Shown here: piece by piece, positions 56,930-64,000 of the stretch
How the letters are laid out: every line of letters begins with the position of its first letter
Numbering within the stretch: position 1 is the first letter of the stretch
Assembly: GCA_001599815.1 (NCBI GenBank)
Contig: BCIA01000001.1
Coordinates: forward strand, 2,298,934 to 2,362,933
Direction: 5' to 3'
DNA length: 64,000 nt
Source: Furcasterigmium furcatum
Lineage: Eukaryota > Ascomycota > Sordariomycetes > Glomerellales > Plectosphaerellaceae
Notes under the pieces: model-generated
What the model was told of the DNA's origin: nothing
Seen by the model: the letters and a program-made list of their open reading frames with translations, nothing else
The model's database searches: none
Program-made: the position numbers and the translations under genes

Positions 56930-59146
56930 CTATCTCTCCAATTCCCGTCTCAAGGCCGCAAGGTCACGTCCGCATGCAATAGTCGTTGGGTGGTCTGGCC
57001 CGAGGACGGAATGATAGCCCTTCCATGCCCTGTCGAAGAACTGTCCCGCCTGTTCCGAGTGTCCTTGCTTGACGGACAGAAGGGCGAGTTGATAGACGCT
57101 ATTGATCGTCCCGATGTGTTCCGGGCCCAGCGCCCTCTCTCGTCCATGGAGCGAAAATCGAAGCATCTCCTCCGCTTCATCGTACTTCGCCTGGAGTCGT
57201 AGCAGCCTGCCGAGAATATATGCGCAACGGAGGGACCCGGGATGCTCCAGGCCGAACCCCTTCTTGAAACCTTCAAGCCCCCGTCGATACATGTTCTCGG
57301 CATCTTCGTACCGGCCCTGCTCATGCAGCACGATCCCGAGATTTGTGATAGTCCTCAGCGTGGAGGCATGCTCCGGGCCCAACGCCTTCTTGTGACCCTC
57401 AAGCACCCATCGGAGTATTCTCTCCGCCTCGTCGTACTGGCCCAGATCAACCAATACCATCCCGACGTTGCCTCCAGTTACGCGCGTGTCTCTGTGTTCT
57501 AAGCCCAGAATCTTTTGGAAGCCCTCAAACCCCCGTCGAAGGATCCTCTCCGCATCTTCACACTTGGCTTGGTCTTTTAGCGCGAGACCAAGACAGTTGA
57601 TGCTGACCAGCGTATTGGGATGCTCTGAGCCCAGCGCCTCCTCGTTCAGGCCAACTGCCTTTCTCAACATCCTCTCAGAAGCTCTATACAGCCCTCAAGT
57701 CGATCTGTACATCGCTGCCTTCGTCAATACCTTCGCCATGTCTACTGCTTGGACCTGATCCTCTGGTTCTGCATCCTCGATGAGCCTGATGTGCAGGTCC
57801 AGTTCCCGACACCTCGCCCAGTTCTCGTAACTTTCTCCATAGGGGTAGCTCATGGACAAGGCTCTCAGGAACACACCCTTCGCAGCCCGCGTCCTGCCCG
57901 TGAAGGAAAGCCACTGTTGGGTGCAGAACTGCACCATCGGGTGCATTTCCAGCATGCCTTGGTCCATAGTTACCGCCACCAGCGAGTATCCTCTCAGAAC
58001 GTCCAGGTCGTCCTCGAGCTTATCGTCATTGGCGCTGCTGCCGCTGCCCTGGCGCTTTCGAAAGACCCAGACTGGGATCCCCTGGGGGCTAAAGAAGCTC
58101 ATCAGCGAGAGCAGATCCGCCGCCGACGGCCGGTCCCGCTGTATGACCTCAAACGTCATCTGCCACGTTGACATGATCGAGTTGTTGGCGCTCGGGTCTC
58201 GTCGAATGTCGCCCATGTCCATTCCGAGGAGTCTGGCTTTCTTCCCCTCATCGCGCCGGAAGTTCGTTAGATACATGGGCAGAGACATGAGAGGCCCTTG
58301 CCGAACAATATACGCCGCTGCTTGTGATATGGCCAGCGGAAGGCACCCGAGCGCGTGGACCACGTCAGTCGTCGTCGAAGCGTCGTGCTCCTTGCCGAGC
58401 TTGTGATGGAATAGTTGCGAAGCCTGTTTCTCGTTCATCGATGGCACGGCCATGACGTTGTGGCCATGACCCGTCAGTCGCTCCGCCACGGCGCTGCTCC
58501 GCGACGTGACGAGTATTGATCCGTTCTCCGTCTGCGGGACAAAGGCGGCGAGCGGTTCTCGACGATCGGCATTCGCGAAGAACACCATGCCATCGTCGGC
58601 ATTGTCGAGCACCATCAGCCACCGCCCGTTCGCCTGGTCGCACAGCCAGTTGCGCACCAGGCGCAAGACGTCGGCGTCGGTACCATATCGCTGCAGCAGC
58701 CCCAGCCTCTCGGCAATGGTGCGGTATGCCTCCTCGAACCGCTGGGTCGTGCCCGCATGCACCCAAAAGACATATGTGTCGGGCGACGAAGTCCGGACGT
58801 CTTGCGCGTAGCGGATGACTATCTGCGATTTGCTGCACTGCGGTCAGTCGTCGGGACTTCTATCGCGCCTCTATCATCGGACCTACCCGATGCCCCCGAG
58901 ACCGACGAGGGCGGCGCGGCGCGGCAGCCGGCCGAGACGATCGTGCAACCACGCGGTGATGTCTGGCCGTTCGACGAAGTCGGGGTCCGACAGGAAAGGC
59001 ACCGTCGAGAACGGGCCAGGTGCAGGGGGAGCGGCGTGCGGAGCGGCACCGTGATTGTGAATATTGATCGAGCCGCCATGCGACGCCTGCGGCGCCGCGA
59101 TGACCGTATGCCCTTCGAGACCCGCGTGAAACGCGGGCCCAGACAT
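56930..59146 (-). pseudogene. NOD-like receptor (amyloid motif - P-loop NTPase - TPR) with in-frame TGA
   Basis: Two exons, 59146-58887 and 58832-56930, intron 54 bp, giving 720 residues if the TGA at 57697-57695 (codon 466) is ignored and 465 if it stops translation. Residues 3-32 are the paired motif. A linker of the fungal receptor type follows (FSTVPFLSDPDFVERPDI). The NB-ARC-like NTPase has Walker A GLGGIGKS (82-89, reconstituted across the intron), Walker B LMVLDNADD (159-167), sensor GSILVTSRS (191-199), LPLAI (251-255) and an MHD-like MHP (383-385). After the TGA, in the same frame, come about five 42-residue tetratricopeptide repeats to 720 (for example LGPEHASTLRTITNLGIVL). A single substitution would turn the TGA into CGA (Arg). 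No intron removes it in frame. Either a pseudogene, a strain-specific null allele or a sequencing error. Confidence 0.85.
59051..59140 (-). other. Candidate amyloid signalling motif (N-terminal copy)
   Basis: Codons 3-32 of the receptor. In an ungapped 30-position alignment with the PNP/UDP protein's C-terminus, identities are at positions 1, 2, 4, 5, 10, 13, 15, 22, 23 and 26, and conservative pairs at 3, 6, 8, 14, 16, 20, 24 and 27. Confidence 0.6.
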
Positions 59147-59524
59147 GGCGATCTATCAGGGTCGGTGATGGTGTGAGGAGTCAGTCCAGCCGCCCTGGCA
59201 GAGATCAGCCCCCTCCCTGGTTGGGGAGGTAAGTTTGTATGTCTCGCAGGTTCACAAGGCTGGCCGGCAGCATTCAACCACGCTGATTCGACCATGACCT
59301 CGACCTGTTCGGAGGCCAGCCAAGGCCGACCCAGCCACGACGGCGGGATTCTGTATGATGCTCAGAGAAGGATGTGAGTGCCAAGGGGTGGGATGAATGC
59401 TTCAGAATCAGTCCGATAAGACTTATACGCTGTCGACCTCACACCTCTGTGATAGAGACTAACCATGTCGCTTGCAATGCCCAACACATGCCATTCTCCA
59501 GTAGAACCCCGGCTGAGCTACGTC
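59147..59524. other. Intergenic: receptor promoter and APL5 3' end
   Basis: 0.38 kb on which both neighbours are minus-strand. This is a short promoter for the receptor gene. Nothing else is recognisable. Confidence 0.55.
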
Positions 59525-62500
59525 TCATGCAACAACACCGGCGGCATCATCACCGCCGCCGCCCTCCTGTGCCTCCGCAGTCGGCGCCGGCTTCTTCTTT
59601 TTCTTCTTCTTGACAGTCACCGGCTCTCCCTCGCCGGCAACAGCCACCGCCCCGTTCCCCTCATCCCCGGCCACAGGCTCGACCTTCTTCTTCTTCTTCT
59701 TCACCACCGCGACCCCGTCGCCCTCCGCCCCGGCAGCGACGCTCTTCTTCTTAGCCTTCTTCTTCACCACGGTGCCCTCGACATCGACCCCCTGGGCGAC
59801 CTGTATCCGCTCGTTGGCGCGCTGCATCTCCAACCGAAGCCGCTCCACTTCCTTCATCGCTTGCTGCATTTCCGCCTCCTCGCGCTGCTGCCGCTCGTAG
59901 TCGTAGGGATTTGACGATGTGCTGACACTCTTCTCCTCGCCTTCCAAGCTTAACGAGCCAATATGCGACGAGTCCACACCCAGGAGACCCTGTCGCAGCT
60001 TCTTGGCTCGGGACTTGGTGAAACTATCCGAGTTGTTCTCCGACTCATAGTTGCGCGGCGTAGAACGGCCGCTGACAGCAAGCGTCTCGTCGGCGGCGAT
60101 GACGACTTTCTGACGGGGCCGAGGAGCGGGCCGTTGCGTAGCGCTGGCCGAAGGCGCGGAGGTCCCGAGCTTGTTGAGGTCCAATTGCATGATAGGTATA
60201 GAGTCGATGTCCAGGTCGGGCCCGTTCTCCTTCTGGAGGATATTGTGGATGGGCGTTGATGCCCGAGGTGTGCCGCTGAAGCCGCCGATGTAGAAGGGGT
60301 CATCGCGGTTGCGATCCTGGCGCTCAGCTTTTCGCCTGGCAAGGATGTCGGCATCCAGGTATGTATCCTCTGTCGGCTCCTGATACGAGCTCGCTTCCTG
60401 GGGCTCCGCGCCCTCGACAAGCCTGTTGAAGGCGGGCTGGGAGGAAGAGATGCTCGCCGGCGCTGGCCGCTCGTGGTAGTATATCGCAAAGTCGTCCTCC
60501 TCCTCCGTGTTGACGGGCAAGATGTCCGACCCAGCCAGAAGGGAATTGAGATTGGCATGGATAGGCTCGTCCAAGTCCAGGCCGTCAGGGGGCGGCACAT
60601 GTCTCTGGGCTCCCGGTGCCACAGAGTTTAGTTCCCAGCCCTGGAACAACGAGGGAATGGCCTGGGTCAGAAGCAGCGGAGGATCCTGCTCGGCGTCATC
60701 GTTTGACGTGGCTTGCGAGGAAGCAGCTTCAGCCGTCAGCTTGAGAAGTTCCACAAACTCAACCGCTCGTTCTTGCACCTCCAGGTTCGGATGAAGCGCC
60801 AGGGGCTCTAAAACGTGAATGACACGAGCCATCAAGAGTGTTATCCTGGACTTCCACTCCGGCGTCCAGAGTTGCCTGTCATTGCTGGCAATGTACGAGA
60901 AGATCTTCGCCACCGCTTGGACGCATGTCACCAGGATGCCCGGCACGCTGACGCGCGGAACGGTTTGGAGCAGAGCAGACAGGGTATCGTCGGGCGAAGA
61001 GAGCATTGTCGGGTACTCTCCTACCAGCCAGGCTGTAGACTTGATGACGCCCGAGGTGACCGTATGTCCGCTTGGCGTGTCGGCGTTGAGTTGTGTTAGG
61101 ATCATGTCCGAAGCCCGGATGGCCGACCCTCTCATTGCCATCACCTTTACAGCGACGTTGCGCAGTTCGTCGCCGATCTTCTCGGTGACATCAGCGCCGG
61201 TGGCATCGCCGTACGAGGCAGACGACTCCAGCTCGCCACCGACGATGCGAGGCGCGGGCGCCATGCGCACCAACTGCGTCAGAACGTCAATGTACCAGTC
61301 AAAGTCCACCATGCTGCTGTAGTTTTGCTGAGAGCACATGTCGATGATCCTTCGGATCACGTCCGTTCGATAGTCGTCGGGCAAGGGCGGCGCTTGACCC
61401 TTCTCTCTCGAATCAGGGTTGGCGGTGAGTTCTGCCTCGTCCTCTGAATCATCTACTGGCTCTAGCCCCAGAGGTGCCCCCGGCTGCTGGCGCTCCTTAA
61501 CCGGGGCAGACGACCTCAGCTGCTTCATCAGGCGGCTGACGATGGACACCAGATTGTCGCTGCTGACCATTCCCTTGACAAGATCAAGAGCTTTGATTCG
61601 TATCGTGATGTCCGGGCTGTCGATGCACTCAAGGATGACGTCTTCCTGCTGCGCGACGAGGTAAGAATGCGTCTGGACGATCTTGTTAAATGCCAGCAGC
61701 GCAACGTATTTCACTGTGGCGGTTAGTCTCCATCTATCCAGGGGGGTTGTCAAGAGGAATGCCTACGGTTGGGATCGCCCTCGATGAGAAGCATCCCTCT
61801 GAGCTTGTTGACACAGAGAGTTGCGATCTCCTCGGCTCCGTCGTCTGCGCTACCCAGGATGCCACCCTGGATAATACCGTTGATGCACTCGTACAACAGC
61901 GACATGGCAGGCGTCGTTCGGATGAGGTCGGTCAGGGGCGGCAACAGCTTGCGAACAAGTCGTGGCTCCAGCGGCGTGAGCGTCGCAAACTACACAATGG
62001 ACGGTCAGTCACTGTCAGTTTTGCCGCAAATCATATCCCGGGACGCACCAGCTTGATCAACTTGATCGCCATCCAGTTGTTGCCCCCTTCTACCAGCAGC
62101 TCGAATAGTCTGGGGGCGAGGGGCAAAAAGTCGTGTGGTCTCCGCCATCCGAGCTCGCAGACGACATTGACAATGGCGGCCGTCACACTGGCATCCTCAT
62201 CCTTGTCCATCAGACGCTCCTTGATCTTGGGCCAGGCCGCCCTCAGGGTTTCGGGGTAGACGAGGGCTAGCCGGTAGAGAGTGACGATGACTTTCTTCCT
62301 GATGTTCGGGTGCGAGTGGCTCAGTCGCGGGAGCAAGTCGGGAAGTGTCGACAGGGCAAGGGAGGGCGTGATGACGTGCGGTAGGGTGATCATGGGAAGG
62401 GTGATCGTGGTCGGATGCGGCGATGCGAGGTCCTAGGAAGACGGTAAGCAGGAAGCCCAGCCAAGAACCGAAAAATGCATGCCAACCTTCTTCAGGAGGT

Positions 62501-62924
62501 TCGTAGCCAGCATCAAGACCTCGGTGTCCGGCCGGAAGCTCTGCACAGCGGCCAGATAACCAACCCTCTTCTGGTGGTACTTGGGCGAGGACATGACCTC
62601 CAGCACGTGGAAAGATGCCCATGACATGTCATGGCCGACCATCTCCAGGTAAACGAGCTTCATGAGGGCCGTGGCCTTGACGTCTATGGGAGGTGTAAGC
62701 GGTTGTCGGGCAACCACCTAGGAATCGGGTACTGGGAGCTCACCCATGTCCTGGCCGCGGACTTCGGCGCGACATTCTTTCAGGCTGTTCTGGATGTACT
62801 CGCGCTCGTTGCCCTTGTGGTTCCTCAGACCTCGGATGAGGTCGTAGAGGGACTTTTCGAACCTGTCGGCAGCGTGTCAGTTCCTGTCGGGGGTGGCCCT
62901 GGAAGGGAGAGAGATGTATTACAT
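59525..62924 (-). CDS. APL5: AP-3 adaptor complex subunit delta
   Basis: Six exons: 62924-62923 (AT of the start codon), 62862-62744, 62683-62487, 62432-62049, 61989-61767 and 61713-59525, giving 1037 residues. It is the large delta subunit of AP-3, which sorts cargo from Golgi/endosome to the vacuole. The N-terminal adaptin trunk (to about 620) is made of helical repeats with family sequence: FEKSLYDLIRGLRNHKGNE, then YIQNSLKECRAEVRGQDMD, KATALMKLVYLEMVGHDMSW, VGYLAAVQSFRPDTEVLML, then LKYVALLAFNKI. A flexible hinge follows. The C-terminal ~120 residues contain a Glu/Arg-rich coiled segment and three lysine blocks (VKKKAKKK, VKKKKKKVEP, VKKKKKKKP). All junctions keep frame. The start codon is rebuilt across a 60-bp intron whose 3' part has a good branch motif (CTGAC) before GACAG. 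Confidence 0.92.
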
Positions 62925-63902
62925 CTTGTCGGCGGCCGTGGCCACGTGTGGCGTCGATGGAGGGAAGCGGGCTCGTCAGGCGGTCGCTCGAGCTTGGGTC
63001 CAGAAACAAATCTAGGTTTTTAGGTCGAGCGACATATTCGGAGCTCAAGGGCAGGGTCGGTCGGAGCTGGGCGGGCGTGGTTGTTCTGCCAGCGTTGCGG
63101 CTTGGGAGGATGTCGGTGGAGAGCTGCACGGCATTTCCCAGACGCTCCGACGAGTCCCCCACCATGACGAGCCCGACTGACGCACTTCAGGGAGACCGTA
63201 CCGTGCGGGGCAAACTTGTGAACGATGCTCGCACGTTAACACTATCTAAAACGATGGGCCATACATTGAATGATAATTATTTGGTGATTGGTACAACTCA
63301 AGTCCTTCTTAGAAAAGATTCCTAGGACAGGATTTATGTCGTTCTATCTCAGACTGACCATGATTTAGACTCATTCTTGACGTCTCAACTCTACCTACAA
63401 CACCGACCTAGGTAGGTAGTCATGGATCATAGCCATCTCGAGCAGTTGATTACTTCCTCAGTTGAATCAGTAACTCTTCTTAGTGCTTTACAGACCGGAT
63501 CGCCACCCGACATGCCGAGAGCTGGTGATATCTCGTCGGGAGGCGAACTTGAAGTGAGTGCCGAGCAGTGCTATGCGATGGATGTGAAGTAATCGGTAAG
63601 ATGAACTCAGTGTCCCATCACAACGGTTCGGCAGTCCAGCGGACCCGACCACACCGCCTGCTCTGCCCCTCATTGGCCGCCAATGCGCCCCGAGCCGGGG
63701 CACTTCCCCTGTCAATCCTCGGACTCAATCTTCAACTCCATGACAGCATCACCTTGAATCACCTCCGAATCCAGCACCCAGAAGAACCGGGCATTGCGCC
63801 TTCGCCACAACCCCCCTCCTTTCCACACCGACTCGGCATACTATGGCACGATAGCATCAACCGTCTATCTCTCGACAACCTCTCCCCACCTCCCCCGGCG
63901 CA
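62925..63902. other. Divergent promoter region between APL5 and the last gene
   Basis: 0.98 kb with both promoters and leaders; a C/T-rich leader precedes 63903. No tRNA or other gene is supported. Confidence 0.5.
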
Positions 63903-64000
63903 ATGTCCCGAACTCTCCTCCTCAAGGCCCGGCCCCTCCTCCGGCCTCGCGCACCACCCTCCCGCGCCTTCTTCTCCCTCCCCGATCTCCCCTCCCCGCC
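63903..64000 (+). CDS. Probable mitochondrial protein, N-terminus only
   Basis: The first 32 codons of a frame open to the window edge. The start MSRTLLLKARPLLRPRAP, followed by SRAFFSLPDLPSP, is an Arg/Leu-rich, acid-free presequence with an R-x-F-F cleavage-like site. The context is C-rich leader followed by caATG. It resembles the start of fungal coenzyme Q-binding protein Coq10, but too little is present to decide. Confidence 0.5.
   Translation, partial: MSRTLLLKARPLLRPRAPPSRAFFSLPDLPSP

Noticed and set aside
57690..57740. Intron that would remove the TGA of the receptor gene
   Set aside because: A 47-nt GTATTG...ATAG candidate exists but shifts the frame into an immediate stop, and shorter alternatives are below usual intron size and also fail in frame.

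Overview
The window is nuclear DNA of a filamentous ascomycete, most likely a sordariomycete (inference from protein content and gene structure). Genes carry short spliceosomal introns of about 50-130 bp, one of about 250 bp, with GT-AG ends. Several have short fungal branch motifs. No operons, ribosome binding sites, rRNA or CRISPR array are present. Two ambiguous bases (27877, 27881) lie in a G-run, so this is draft sequence. I support 18 protein genes. Exon coordinates are my own splice reading, checked by reading-frame continuity and known family sequence, without transcript data.

Layout. 1-1874 (-): 5' part of a conserved fungal protein of unknown function, interrupted by an in-frame TAG. 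2588-6027 (-): CTD kinase catalytic subunit CTK1. 9744-12052 (+): glycogen synthase. 13695-15667 (+): F-box protein. 15668-23415: 7.7 kb with no supportable gene. 23416-24561 (+): serine-rich fungal protein of unknown function. 24562-30588: a second 6 kb gene-poor stretch holding a tRNA-like relic. 30589-31759 (-): ELO fatty acid elongase. 33198-34126 (+): cytochrome c oxidase subunit COX6. 34866-39181 (-): chromodomain protein with an HDA2/HDA3-like region and a coiled coil. 39855-41650 (-): aspartokinase HOM3. 42838-45305 (-): RFX-family transcription factor with a perfect X-box in its own promoter. 46269-47023 (+): YOP1. 48146-50129 (+): MID1 calcium channel component. 50581-50956 (-): small mitochondrial membrane protein. 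51574-52001 (+): YSY6/RAMP4. 52483-53720 (-): SMAP-domain lysine-rich protein. 59525-62924 (-): AP-3 delta adaptin APL5. 63903 to the edge (+): start of a probable mitochondrial protein.

The most interesting locus is 53991-59146, an accessory island inside housekeeping genes. A protein of unknown function (-) stands head to head with a PNP/UDP-phosphorylase-like protein (+). That gene runs tail to tail, only 54 bp apart, into a NOD-like receptor gene (-) with a P-loop NTPase and tetratricopeptide repeats. The last 30 residues of the phosphorylase-like protein and residues 3-32 of the receptor align without gaps, sharing 10 identities plus many conservative positions in a G/N/V-rich pattern. 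This is the arrangement expected of a receptor/effector pair signalling by amyloid templating, as in the NWD2/HET-S system. The receptor reading frame also carries an in-frame TGA exactly between the NTPase part and the repeat sensor, so in this strain the pair is either broken or split.

The other genes are housekeeping genes with no evident shared pathway. Notable small-scale features are an intron splitting the APL5 start codon, a YSY6 first exon coding only ATG, a 20-nt HOM3 exon and a tandem CAGCAG acceptor in glycogen synthase.
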